From NCBI GenBank assembly GCA_024304855.1, contig JAMWZG010000005.1, forward strand, positions 1-46,337: 46,337 bases of DNA, written 5' to 3'. The notes beneath the pieces are model-generated. The model had not been told where the DNA came from. It made no database searches and saw only the letters and a program-made list of their open reading frames with translations. The stretch comes from Paracoccaceae bacterium (lineage in GTDB: Bacteria > Pseudomonadota > Alphaproteobacteria > Rhodobacterales > Rhodobacteraceae). The first letter of the stretch is position 1; every line of letters starts with the position of its first letter. This document shows positions 13,572 to 21,525 of the stretch, piece by piece. Position numbers and translations under genes: made by a program.

Positions 13572-14119
13572 GCATCATGATCCCCGCCTGGATCGACGGA
13601 ACGCTGACGCCGGTTGACAAGCTCGAGGTTCACCAGCGCGGGCTGCGCCACAAGGCCGTCTCGGTCTTTGTGATCCGTAGCATGGATGTGCTGATCCAGC
13701 GCCGGGCCTTGGGCAAATATCACACGCCGGGTCTGTGGGCGAATACCTGCTGCACCCATCCTGACTGGGACGAGGCTCCGGAAGTTTGTGCAACGCGTCG
13801 CCTGCGGGAGGAGTTGGGGATCACCGGGCTGCATCCTGAACATCGTGATCGCGTGGAATATCGCGCCGATGTCGGAGCGGGCCTCATCGAGCATGAGGTG
13901 GTGGACATCTACCTGGCCCGCGCCGATGCGGGGCTGCATGTCGCGCCCAACCCGGAGGAGGTCATGGAGGTTCGCTGGATCAACTATCAGGATCTTGTGG
14001 CCGAAGTCACCCGCCGGCCCGAGCGGTTCACCCCATGGATGAAGATCTATCTGGCCGAGCATAGCGACCGCATTTTCGGCCCCGATATGGTCTATCTGGC
14101 AAGCCTGTCGCAGGAGTGA
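13568..14119 (+). CDS. idi: Idi, isopentenyl-diphosphate delta-isomerase type I
   Basis: Nudix-fold enzyme interconverting isopentenyl and dimethylallyl diphosphate, supplying precursors for phytyl and carotenoid tails. 183 residues. The catalytic Cys62 lies in NTCCTHP and the acidic pair in IEHEVVD (E108, E110); metal ligands are expected at H22 and H28 (VHQRGLRHK) plus H64. It is coupled to bchP by ATGA and ends the plus-strand photosynthesis operon. The stop codon lies within a small palindrome GTGATCC-C-GGATCAC just before the convergent toxin gene, the only terminator-like element I see there. With dxs at 44333-46276 the window contains two genes of isoprenoid supply. Confidence 0.95.
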   Translation: MSIMIPAWIDGTLTPVDKLEVHQRGLRHKAVSVFVIRSMDVLIQRRALGKYHTPGLWANTCCTHPDWDEAPEVCATRRLREELGITGLHPEHRDRVEYRADVGAGLIEHEVVDIYLARADAGLHVAPNPEEVMEVRWINYQDLVAEVTRRPERFTPWMKIYLAEHSDRIFGPDMVYLASLSQE

Positions 14120-14126
14120 TCCCGGA

Positions 14127-14618
14127 TCACGGCAGACGCGTGTCGAACAGACGCGCATCCCACCACACAGGTGTTTCCAGTCCTGTCCTGATCAAACCGA
14201 ACTCCGGATGTGATGCGTTGATCACCAGATTCACCTCCATCCGGGCCACGACGGATGGCACGACCAGAACCGCCGAGCGGCCCTGCCTGAACCATGTCTC
14301 GCCAAAGCGCCTGGCAATGCTGCCGTCTACTGAGGCCCAACCGGGCAGAGTGTCTGGATTGACAACCTCATAGGACAGACCCGCAGGCAGGGTAATCTCG
14401 ATGAAATGTTGCCGCGGCGGCAAAGCGCCGTTGTAATGGACCAGCTTTTCCAACATGGCGGTCGAGTAGTTGCGCGACGCATAGATGACATCGGCCCCGG
14501 CCTCATGCCAGCGCCCCGCGCTGCGCCTTGCTCCTCCCGCATCCCAGATCGGCCAAGCCCCTTCCGGATCACCGATGCGATAGGCTGTCCAGGCGTCTGG
14601 CAGCCTGCGGTGGGTCAC
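14127..14618 (-). CDS. RES-domain toxin of a Xre-RES toxin-antitoxin pair
   Basis: RES proteins (named for conserved Arg, Glu and Ser) are toxins that degrade NAD+ in characterised members. 163 residues, a single RES domain: YRIGDP and SAGRWHEAGADVIYASRNYS near the N-terminus with the conserved Arg, STAMLEKLVHYNG with the conserved Glu, and a C-terminal NPEFGL-type strand (NASHPEFGLIR). It starts with GTG at 14618, overlapping the antitoxin stop by GTGA, so translation is coupled. It is convergent with idi. NADase activity is inferred from the family, not seen. Confidence 0.85.
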   Translation of the reverse strand: MTHRRLPDAWTAYRIGDPEGAWPIWDAGGARRSAGRWHEAGADVIYASRNYSTAMLEKLVHYNGALPPRQHFIEITLPAGLSYEVVNPDTLPGWASVDGSIARRFGETWFRQGRSAVLVVPSVVARMEVNLVINASHPEFGLIRTGLETPVWWDARLFDTRLP

Positions 14619-15082
14619 AGGGCAAAGCCCGCATCTGCGCGTCTGAGCAGGTTCAGCACGGCATCGGCACCCGCCGAACTGGACCGCGCCAGATCAAGCG
14701 GCGTCTGCCCCTCCAGAAGGGGATGCGGCGTTGTCAGAAAACGATGCGCCAGACGTTGATCACCATGGTAAGTGCGCCCAACGGCATCGACAACCCGGCT
14801 GATCTCATACAGACGCTCACTCATCTCGCGCGGCAGAACCTTGCGATCCTTTCGGGCGCGGCGCAGCGTTGCTTCGGGAATGATCTGGCCGATGACGACC
14901 CCGCGCCCCAGATAGCTGGCCAGTCGGTCTGCCGCCGCCGGGCGCAACCCGGCACCGACCTGGCTGGCAAGGGCCACATCCGTCATGGTCTCCTCTTGAG
15001 ACAGACCAAGGATCATGCCAATCCGACCCGCTTCTGACGCGGGCAATTGCTCGGGCGTGGTATAGGCTTCAAGGGCGCTCAT
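14615..15082 (-). CDS. Xre/MbcA/ParS-family (DUF2384) antitoxin
   Basis: Antitoxin partner of the RES toxin; the C-terminal toxin-binding domain neutralises it and the N-terminal helix-turn-helix represses the pair. 155 residues from MSALEAYTTPEQLPASEAGR; the ATG at 15082 has AGGAG six bases upstream, whereas the frame open to 15109 lacks a site. The helix-turn-helix-like part is about 15-75 (IGMILGLSQEETMTDVALAS), and the DUF2384 part about 90-155, with HPLLEGQTPLDLARS and a helix ending LLRRADAGFAL. Paired palindromes upstream (15104-15139) are its likely operators. Confidence 0.82.
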   Translation of the reverse strand: MSALEAYTTPEQLPASEAGRIGMILGLSQEETMTDVALASQVGAGLRPAAADRLASYLGRGVVIGQIIPEATLRRARKDRKVLPREMSERLYEISRVVDAVGRTYHGDQRLAHRFLTTPHPLLEGQTPLDLARSSSAGADAVLNLLRRADAGFAL

Positions 15083-15103
15083 GGGGATCTCCTGACGGGC
15101 TTT

Positions 15104-15139
15104 CGTCAACTGACGGTAATATAGTCGTCATTTGACGAC
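15104..15139. promoter_or_regulatory. Tandem operators of the Xre-RES pair
   Basis: Two palindromes share the core CGTCA-N2-TGACG: CGTCA-AC-TGACG at 15104-15115 and GTCGTCA-TT-TGACGAC at 15124-15139, with centres 22 bases apart (about two helical turns). One lies just downstream of the -10 and the other fills the -35/-10 spacer, ideal for autorepression by the antitoxin. Confidence 0.72.
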
Positions 15140-15146
15140 CATGCAA
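15118..15146 (-). promoter_or_regulatory. Promoter of the toxin-antitoxin operon
   Basis: On the minus strand TTGCAT (15146-15141), 17-base spacer, TATATT (15123-15118). The -10 is strong (5 of 6), the -35 weak (3 of 6). It lies 36 bases from the antitoxin ATG. Between here and the stop of the next gene (15147-15339) I see no convincing gene or signal. Confidence 0.65.
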
Positions 15147-15339
15147 TGTGCACCTGTCGTTTCTGCTCGGCCCAATTAAGGTTCTGTGCCATCAGATCCT
15201 TTCACTTTCCCAAATGACCGCACGCGACGTGAGTAAAGCGGTCTCGATGGCTCCGCCCCGCGGAACCCAGCTTTCGGACTGTATCACAAGGTCGCTTTGC
15301 ACCCAAGACGGTCAGATCACTTCGTTCACCCGCATCAAT

Positions 15340-15714
15340 CTACGGAACAAGGGCGCCGACCAGTGGATCAGGTCTCAACGCGGCCTGTAGTCGTTCGCGT
15401 TGCGCGCGCAGTTTCACCATCGACATCAGCCCCTCCTGGTCGACCAAAGCATCCTCGCTCCTGTCAGCGACCAGATACTGTAGAACAGCCGCCAAACCAT
15501 CCGCTTCCTGACACACCAGATCCATGGATTGCAGCACCTTGCCTGGCGGCTCACCATCATCCAGACCCTCGGCAAGGGCACGGTCCAACGCTTTCAAGAC
15601 AGTCGCCAAACGATGCGCTTCTGAACTGCACGCCGCCATAAGCTCCGCCTTGGTCATCAATGACTGCAATTGTGGCGAGGGTTCTTCTGCTGTGACATAA
15701 CTACATTCGATCAT
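15340..15714 (-). CDS. Unknown 124-residue protein, last gene of the chemotaxis operon
   Basis: I do not recognise a domain. The sequence is acidic to neutral, appears almost entirely alpha-helical (for example MAACSSEAHRLATVLKALDR, SMDLVCQEADGLAAVLQYLV and LMSMVKLRAQRERLQAALRP), has no signal peptide or membrane segment and no CheZ-like phosphatase signature that I can find. Its ATG overlaps the upstream cheY stop as ATGA, so it is surely translated with it. In Sinorhizobium the che operon ends with a small helical protein (CheT) of similar size after cheY2-cheD; position and size suggest an analogue here, but that is conjecture without an alignment. Confidence 0.7.
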   Translation of the reverse strand: MIECSYVTAEEPSPQLQSLMTKAELMAACSSEAHRLATVLKALDRALAEGLDDGEPPGKVLQSMDLVCQEADGLAAVLQYLVADRSEDALVDQEGLMSMVKLRAQRERLQAALRPDPLVGALVP

Positions 15715-16100
15715 CCCAACGACCCCACAACCTTTTCGATGCAGACGCGCAGTTGCAGGGTCGAGAAGGGCTTGGTCAGAAAGTTGTTCATGCCCAGCAT
15801 CTGACCACGGCTCAAAATCTCACGATCGGCACGTCCGGTGATCAGAATGAAACCGATCCTTTGCGTGCTTCGGTTGTGGCGCAGCCCCTCAAGCAGGCTC
15901 AGACCATCCATCCCCGGCATATTATAGTCGGACAAGACCAGATGAACCGGATGGGCCGCCAACCGCTTGAGTGCGGTTGCGCCGTCACGCTCGTAGATGA
16001 CATTGGCCAGACCGATTTCATCCAGAGCCTGCTCAATGAGACCACGGCTGACGCTCATATCGTCAACGACCATGACATGAAGTGATTTTTTTAGTGACAT
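15711..16100 (-). CDS. cheY: CheY-type response regulator (second CheY of the operon)
   Basis: Single receiver domain of 129 residues. All phosphorylation residues are present: acidic pair D13-D14 (VVDDMS), phosphoacceptor D58 (LSDYNMPGMDG), T88 (LITGRAD) and K110 (LTKPF). The ATG at 16100 is preferred over an upstream TTG at 16103. It lies 49 bases after cheR and is coupled to the unknown 124-residue gene. Alphaproteobacterial systems usually have two CheY proteins, one driving the flagellar motor and one acting as phosphate sink; sequence alone does not tell which this is. Confidence 0.92.
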   Translation of the reverse strand: MSLKKSLHVMVVDDMSVSRGLIEQALDEIGLANVIYERDGATALKRLAAHPVHLVLSDYNMPGMDGLSLLEGLRHNRSTQRIGFILITGRADREILSRGQMLGMNNFLTKPFSTLQLRVCIEKVVGSLG

Positions 16101-16149
16101 CAAACATTTACCTTTTACATAACAGAAGCGACCACCACCGCGCCAAGCA

Positions 16150-17046
16150 TCAAGGAGAGTTGGACATCTTCGGTGAAGCCGCCCCGGAACACCGTTTGTA
16201 GCGGGTCACCCCAGAGGGCCGAAGGATCGTCTCAAGACTGCGATCAATCCGTTCCGAATGGCCAACGAAAAGCCAACCTTCCGGCTCCAGTCGCGAGGCG
16301 AAACGCTCCCACAGACGATGCCGGGTTTCGGCATCGAAATAGATGACCACGTTCCGACAGAAGATGACGTCAAAACTTCCATTGAACGGCCAGTGTCCCA
16401 GCATGTTCAATTGTTCAAACCGCACCAGGTGACGCAGTTCCGGCAGCACTTCGATTCTATCCGGCTGCGGGCCAGGCCGCGCAAAGCGGCGCAGCAAGGA
16501 AGCTTCCGCTCCCTCTAACTCCTTGGCGGGATAGACACCCGACCGCGCGGTGGAAATCACCTCCGCATCAATATCCGTCGCCAGAATCCGAATATCGGCG
16601 CTGGCGACTTCCGGCCATTCATTCATCAGGGTCATGGCAATGCTGTAGGGTTCCTGTCCGGTTGAACATCCGGCGGACCAAATGCGCACACGTCCGCCTC
16701 TTTGCAGCTTGTCTTTGAAGGCAGGGATCATCTCTGCCAAAGCATGAAAATGGTCGGCACCGCGAAAGAAGCTGGTCACATTCGTTGTGACGGCCGAGGT
16801 CAAAGCCTGAAGCTCCGCCGCAGCATCCGGGTGCTCCAGCAAGCGACGATAGCTGGCGAAATCCGTCAGTCCCAGGCGCTTTATCTCGCGACTAAGGCGG
16901 GATGTCAGCATCCACCTTTTGCTCTCATTCAGAACAATACCCGTTTGATCCCGCACCAATCGACCGAGAGCGGCAAAATCTGCATCCGACATGGCGGGGA
17001 CATTCTCCGAAGCAAGCGATGTCAGCTCTTCTGGTGCAGGTTTCAT
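16150..17046 (-). CDS. cheR: CheR, chemoreceptor glutamate methyltransferase
   Basis: Transfers methyl groups from S-adenosylmethionine to receptor glutamates for adaptation. 298 residues from the ATG at 17046, which overlaps the cheW stop as ATGA; the frame remains open further upstream inside cheW but that is not expected N-terminus. N-terminal helical domain (about 20-95, ending TTNVTSFFR), SAM-binding motif IWSAGCSTGQEPYS at 122-135, and FCRNVVIYFD near 225-235. The receptor encoded at 22077 carries a C-terminal pentapeptide of the type bound by CheR. Confidence 0.95.
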   Translation of the reverse strand: MKPAPEELTSLASENVPAMSDADFAALGRLVRDQTGIVLNESKRWMLTSRLSREIKRLGLTDFASYRRLLEHPDAAAELQALTSAVTTNVTSFFRGADHFHALAEMIPAFKDKLQRGGRVRIWSAGCSTGQEPYSIAMTLMNEWPEVASADIRILATDIDAEVISTARSGVYPAKELEGAEASLLRRFARPGPQPDRIEVLPELRHLVRFEQLNMLGHWPFNGSFDVIFCRNVVIYFDAETRHRLWERFASRLEPEGWLFVGHSERIDRSLETILRPSGVTRYKRCSGAASPKMSNSP

Positions 17047-17513
17047 GCCGGACTGACCTCGATATCCGGCAGGACATGGCTCAGATCCAATCCACGCAGG
17101 ATGAGTCCATTCGGGAATGTCAAAATGCAAGTGATGAAATCACGCGCTTGATCCGCAATCTGATCGGGAACGGATTTCACCATGTCAGGGGTAACGGTCA
17201 GAATGTCTGACACCACCTCAGCCAGCAAACCAACCGTCTGTTTTCCCAGACTGACGATGATGATCACATGTCGCGGAGAGGGAACAGTGACACCCAGTCC
17301 AAGCCGCGCCGCGAGGTCGACGACGGCGACCACGGAGCCCCGCAAATTGATGATTCCCTTGATATAATCTTGGGAGTGAGGAATGACCGTCGTGGGTGTC
17401 CACCCGCGGATCTCTCGGACCAGACCAATCTCGATACAAAAATCCTGATCTCCCAGTTTGAATGAAACGACCTCATGTGTCCCATCTTCCACATCTGTCA
17501 TGATGTTCTGCAT
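17043..17513 (-). CDS. cheW: CheW, receptor-kinase coupling protein
   Basis: Scaffold that links chemoreceptors to CheA in the array. 156 residues, one CheW-like beta-barrel domain from about residue 14 (VVSFKLGDQDFCIEIGLVRE) with the conserved stretch IKGIINLRGSVVAVVDLAAR and the coupling loop near VGLLAEVVSDIL. The ATG at 17513 has GGAAGGG upstream at a suitable distance; MTDVEDG four residues later is possible. It starts three bases after the cheA stop. Confidence 0.95.
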   Translation of the reverse strand: MQNIMTDVEDGTHEVVSFKLGDQDFCIEIGLVREIRGWTPTTVIPHSQDYIKGIINLRGSVVAVVDLAARLGLGVTVPSPRHVIIIVSLGKQTVGLLAEVVSDILTVTPDMVKSVPDQIADQARDFITCILTFPNGLILRGLDLSHVLPDIEVSPA

Positions 17514-17516
17514 CTG

Positions 17517-19664
17517 CTATCCCTTCCTTTGAAGCGAGACTTGCTGTTGATCTGCGCGGGAGAAATTGACCACTTCCTCTGGATCGAGGATCAGAGCGAC
17601 ACGGCCATCACCTAGAATCGTCGCCGCGGAAATTCCGGGAACTGCCCCGTAATTGTCTTCGATGCTTTTGATCACGACCTGCCGCTGATCACGAATAAGA
17701 TCCACGGCCAAGGCGGCTCTTGATCCGGTTTCTGCCTCGACAACAATCAGGACGCCGCACTGATCGTCCGCATGCTGGCGCGGAAGATTGAATACCTCGG
17801 TCAAATCAATGATCGGGATCAATTCTCCCCGGTTTGACATCACCCGTCCGCTGCGTCCAAGGGTGTGAATGTTCGCACTTGCAGGACTGAGAGTCTCGAC
17901 TATCGAAGACAAGGGTAAAACCATTGTCTCGCCACCGAACTCAAGAATCATGCCTTCAAGCACCGCCAGAGTTAATGGCAAAGCGATTGTGAATGTCGTC
18001 CCTGCGCCTTCCACGGAAGCGATTGAAACACGCCCACCCAGAGTTTGGATTTCGCGACGCACGACATCCAGCCCCACGCCACGACCGGAAATGGACGACA
18101 CTTCGGTCTTGGATGAAAACCCCGGGAGGAAGAGCAGATTGTCGATTTCCTGAGGACTGAGACTTGTGCCTGCGGGTATGAGGCCCTTGCTCTCGGCAAT
18201 GTCCCGCACCTTTGAGCGGTTGATCCCTCCACCATCATCAGAAACTTCTATGATCACGCGGCCAGATCTATGGGCCGCTGAAAGGGTGATCGTTCCCAAT
18301 GCCGGCTTTCCCACCGCCTTCCGCGTGTCCGCATCTTCCAGCCCATGATCGACAGAGTTCCTGATCATATGGGTCAAAGGGTCGACAAGTCGTTCAATGA
18401 CGGTCTTGTCCACCTCGGTGGACTCTCCCACTGTGACAAGTCGGGCGTTCTTGCCAGTCGCTTCGGTCACGTCCCGCATGATCCGTTCCATGCGCTGAAA
18501 GACGGGACGCAGGGGTTGCGCACGAATGGCCATGACGCTTTCCTGGATCTCGCCAGCCAATTGTCGGATGCGATCCAACCCGCTTGCGGCCTCGGTATTC
18601 GACTGCAAACCTGCGCTTGCAATCACTTGTGACAACATGGCTTCCATGATCACGAGCTCACCGATCAAATTGATCAGACGGTCTACGCGATCAAGGTTGA
18701 CACGGATCGTTGCAGGCGTGGGAAGGGAGTGGACATTCTCTGCGGCCGAAGGCTTGGGAACTGAGAGGCCTGGCGAAGCTTTCAAACCAAGGTTCTGTGC
18801 CGTTTCCGGTTGGAAAGTCTGCAAAATTGGCAACTGTTCGCTTGGATTTGAAAGCCGCAGCTCGTCAGTTGCACTTTTTGAACCGTCAGGCACCTGTATC
18901 GGCGTCATCACGCGGATCTCGGCGCAATCCTCCACAAATTCAAAGACGGTCGACAAGGTGTCGCGATCGGGTTCGTCAGCAAGCAACAAGTTCCACCGCA
19001 ACATCGGATTATGGGGATCGAATGATGCAAGAGGCACGATCTGCGTCAGATCTGCCTGGACTTCTGTATGACAGATCTTCTGTAGAGCGCGGATCAATCC
19101 GGCAGGCTCATGTCCCAATTCATAGAAGTCACCTTTCAGGGAAAGCTCAATCCGGCAACGATCGTCGTCGGGTGATTCCCCTACTGGCTGATCAAACGTC
19201 AGGTCTGCCAGCGGCTCAAAGGAAATGGTCAAGGGCTCGAAGGTGATTTCTTCGGAGGTGGTGTCGCCACCCGACTGATCAACAAGAGAATCAAGTTCAG
19301 CCGCAAGACGACTGCTACGTTCGAAGGGTGGTTCGTCACCTTCGCGAGCCGCCGCGACGAGATCGGCGAGCACGTCTCCTGCACGCAAGAGGACTCCCAA
19401 CAGAGCGTCAGAAATTGCCAGACGTTCACTTCGCATTCCATCAAGCACCGTCTCGAAGCGGTGCGCAAACTCAACCAAAGCATCCAGACCAAAGGCAGCT
19501 GCACCGCCCTTGATCGAATGAACGGCACGGAAGACGGCATGGACGGTTTCGATCTCATGCGTGCTATCAGGTGCAGACAGCTCACGAAGCCCGTCACCAA
19601 GACGATCGAGGAGATCCTCACACTCTTGAAAAAAGGTCAGACGCAGTTCATCCAGACCAGCCAT
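17517..19664 (-). CDS. cheA: CheA, chemotaxis histidine kinase
   Basis: Autophosphorylates and donates phosphate to CheY and CheB. 715 residues in the standard order: P1 phosphotransfer domain (1-105) with phosphoacceptor His49 in FRAVHSIKGGAAAFG; a CheY-docking P2-like domain (about 165-265); linker with low complexity; P3 dimerisation (about 320-385); P4 ATPase (about 385-560) with N box HMIRNSVDHGLE, G1 VSDDGGGI and G2 SGRGVGLDVV; P5 CheW-like (about 565-700) with RGELIPIIDLTEVF. GGGGAG precedes the ATG by six bases. Complete, no missing catalytic residue. Two bases separate its start from the cheY stop. Confidence 0.96.
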   Translation of the reverse strand: MAGLDELRLTFFQECEDLLDRLGDGLRELSAPDSTHEIETVHAVFRAVHSIKGGAAAFGLDALVEFAHRFETVLDGMRSERLAISDALLGVLLRAGDVLADLVAAAREGDEPPFERSSRLAAELDSLVDQSGGDTTSEEITFEPLTISFEPLADLTFDQPVGESPDDDRCRIELSLKGDFYELGHEPAGLIRALQKICHTEVQADLTQIVPLASFDPHNPMLRWNLLLADEPDRDTLSTVFEFVEDCAEIRVMTPIQVPDGSKSATDELRLSNPSEQLPILQTFQPETAQNLGLKASPGLSVPKPSAAENVHSLPTPATIRVNLDRVDRLINLIGELVIMEAMLSQVIASAGLQSNTEAASGLDRIRQLAGEIQESVMAIRAQPLRPVFQRMERIMRDVTEATGKNARLVTVGESTEVDKTVIERLVDPLTHMIRNSVDHGLEDADTRKAVGKPALGTITLSAAHRSGRVIIEVSDDGGGINRSKVRDIAESKGLIPAGTSLSPQEIDNLLFLPGFSSKTEVSSISGRGVGLDVVRREIQTLGGRVSIASVEGAGTTFTIALPLTLAVLEGMILEFGGETMVLPLSSIVETLSPASANIHTLGRSGRVMSNRGELIPIIDLTEVFNLPRQHADDQCGVLIVVEAETGSRAALAVDLIRDQRQVVIKSIEDNYGAVPGISAATILGDGRVALILDPEEVVNFSRADQQQVSLQRKG

Positions 19665-19666
19665 AG

Positions 19667-20035
19667 CTAGCTCCCCAACACGCGCTGGATGATGGCGACC
19701 AAGGTCGTTTCATCGAAAGGTTTGACGATCCACCCTGTCGCGCCGGCTTGCCGCGCCCGCGCCTTCAAGTCCGCACAGCTTTCCGTCGTGAGGACCAAGA
19801 TCGGCGTCATGGCATGAGCCCGACTTTGACGGATGCCCTGAATGACACCGAAACCATCCAACCGTGGCATGTTGATATCGGTAATGATCAGATGCGGATC
19901 TGAATCCGTCAGTTTCTCAAGGCCATCCACACCATCATCAGCCAGATGAACATCAAACCCATTGGCTTTGAGAGCATGTGCAATCAGGCCTCTCATGGTC
20001 GGTGAATCGTCGATAGCGAGAATGCGATATGTCAT
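19667..20035 (-). CDS. cheY: CheY-type response regulator (first CheY of the operon)
   Basis: 122-residue single receiver with a complete active site: D9-D10, phosphoacceptor D53 (ITDINMPRLDG), T83 (LVLTTESC) and K105 (IVKPF). The ATG follows the STAS gene stop TAA directly with no spacing, implying coupled translation. It occupies the cheY1 position of rhizobial che operons (small STAS protein, cheY, cheA, cheW, cheR), where cheY1 works as phosphate sink; that role is inferred by position only. Confidence 0.92.
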   Translation of the reverse strand: MTYRILAIDDSPTMRGLIAHALKANGFDVHLADDGVDGLEKLTDSDPHLIITDINMPRLDGFGVIQGIRQSRAHAMTPILVLTTESCADLKARARQAGATGWIVKPFDETTLVAIIQRVLGS

Positions 20036-20329
20036 TTAAACCCCGGACGGTTGTTCGACCGCAGAAAGCCACGGTTGATAGGCGTTCAGGCCAAGCGTTC
20101 CACAGACGGATTGATAGCCCTCGGACACCGCAACGATGCAGATCGGTTTCTGATCGCATTGCCATTGCAGGCCAGCCGAAACGACCACCTCAAGCGCGAG
20201 GGCGCTGATCGTCTCAACCGACGAAGCGTCCAGCGATAAGGGCTGGCCTCTTCGCTCAAGCAGATCGGCCAACAACCGCTGCGCTGCAAGGGCATCCAGC
20301 CGCTGTGGAAGCATCAAGATCGCACCCAT
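20036..20329 (-). CDS. Small STAS-domain protein, first gene of the che operon (CheS-like by position)
   Basis: 97 residues that fold as a single STAS domain (SpoIIAA-like): MLPQRLDALAAQRLLADLLE, then a strand LSLDASSVETISALALEVVV with a Ser in the position of the regulatory serine of anti-anti-sigma factors, and a C-terminal helix. No kinase partner is nearby. In Sinorhizobium a protein of the same small size, CheS, is encoded directly before cheY1-cheA and helps CheA take phosphate back from CheY1; position and length here match. The STAS assignment is fairly firm, the CheS role is conjecture. GAGG lies about ten bases before the ATG. Confidence 0.72.
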   Translation of the reverse strand: MGAILMLPQRLDALAAQRLLADLLERRGQPLSLDASSVETISALALEVVVSAGLQWQCDQKPICIVAVSEGYQSVCGTLGLNAYQPWLSAVEQPSGV

Positions 20330-20517
20330 TCGATCGCTACCTCGCTTTCTATCGTATCAATTCACTGAGAGTGGTGCCGAAGACCAGCCGCCAAGGACCA
20401 AGCTAGGGTGCAAGTGTTAATGGCACCTTTCCCGTATCGATGAAGATCCAGAAAAATCGATGCACTTCGCAGTGACTGAGCAAGCCTTCGTTTACGCTTG
20501 TCTGCGAGATTGGCGTC

Positions 20518-21525
20518 ATGAACCCACGGCTGTGCCCAAAGGACTGTCCCGAAGTGCCTCAAGAACCAAGCGACGCCACACTGATCATGATCGTTGACCC
20601 GGAGTCTGAACGACGGCGACGGCTTGTCGCAAACCTGGATCGAAGCCGCGTGATTGATGCGATCTCCCTCCATGAGGCCTATAGCCTCGCTGAAGAAACA
20701 CGGCCAAGCCTCGTCGCCTTGTCAGAAAGAGCTGCTCAGGAACCGGGTTTAGAGATGTTCCTGCAGCTTGCAGCTCTCGTCGGCGCATCCTGTGTGGTTT
20801 TCGGCAATCGTCCTCCGTCGGACCTTCCCAGTCAGGTTCAATGGGTGCCGTATTCCCTAGGCGACGATCCAAGAAAGATCCTTGAATCAAAGCCATACAG
20901 GGTGCGTACCACGGCCGCTCCTGCACCGCAGATGCGCAAACCGGAGATCATCGTGATCGGCGCCTCGACCGGCGGCATCGCGGCCATAGAAACCGTGCTG
21001 GCATCCTTCACGGCAGAATGTCCCCCGACCTTGATCGTGCAACACATAAGGCCAGGCTTCGTTGATAGCATGGTCGAACGGTTGGAAAGAGGTTCCGCTC
21101 CACGGGTCGTCAAGGCTACTCATGGCGCGCTTCTCACGCGGGGCACAGTTTTTGTCGCGGCTGATGACAAGTCACATCTGACACTGACGGGGCGGCAACA
21201 GCCACGCTGCGCCATTGTTCCTGCGCCGGACTGCGTCATCCACAGACCGTCCGTCGACGCGCTCTTTCATTCTGCTGCCGACTATGGCCCACGGGTCTGC
21301 GCTGCCATTCTGACTGGCATGGGAGCGGATGGGGCAGCCGGTCTCGCGGCGATACGGGCCGCCGGCGGAACGACCATCGCGCAGGATAAGAAGAGTTCTA
21401 CGGTTTACGGGATGCCGAGAGTGGCCGCTGAAATGGGCGCAGCCATGGCCATTCTCCCTCTGGACCGGATTGGTGCGGCGTTGCTTTCGGGGCTTGAGTC
21501 ATCGGTCGAAGGCAAGGTCCAATGA
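20518..21525 (+). CDS. cheB: CheB, receptor methylesterase/deamidase with degenerate receiver
   Basis: Removes methyl groups from receptors. 335 residues. The C-terminal esterase domain (about 140-330) is intact: catalytic Ser150 (GASTGG), His176 (IVQHIRPG) and Asp271 (GMGADGAAG). The N-terminal receiver-like domain (20-130) has kept only one acidic residue of the pocket (D27 in IMIVDPES); where the phosphoacceptor aspartate should be, the strand reads SLVALSERA, with a serine. It is therefore unlikely to be activated by CheA in the usual way. It is divergent from the che operon and overlaps cheD by ATGA. The 188-base divergent spacer holds no promoter I can name, and no strong ribosome-binding site precedes this ATG. 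Confidence 0.92.
   Translation: MNPRLCPKDCPEVPQEPSDATLIMIVDPESERRRRLVANLDRSRVIDAISLHEAYSLAEETRPSLVALSERAAQEPGLEMFLQLAALVGASCVVFGNRPPSDLPSQVQWVPYSLGDDPRKILESKPYRVRTTAAPAPQMRKPEIIVIGASTGGIAAIETVLASFTAECPPTLIVQHIRPGFVDSMVERLERGSAPRVVKATHGALLTRGTVFVAADDKSHLTLTGRQQPRCAIVPAPDCVIHRPSVDALFHSAADYGPRVCAAILTGMGADGAAGLAAIRAAGGTTIAQDKKSSTVYGMPRVAAEMGAAMAILPLDRIGAALLSGLESSVEGKVQ

Noticed and set aside
15148..15390. 80-residue plus-strand frame between the antitoxin promoter and the che operon
   Set aside because: No ribosome-binding site, no recognisable domain, and it runs into the coding end of the unknown che-operon gene on the other strand.
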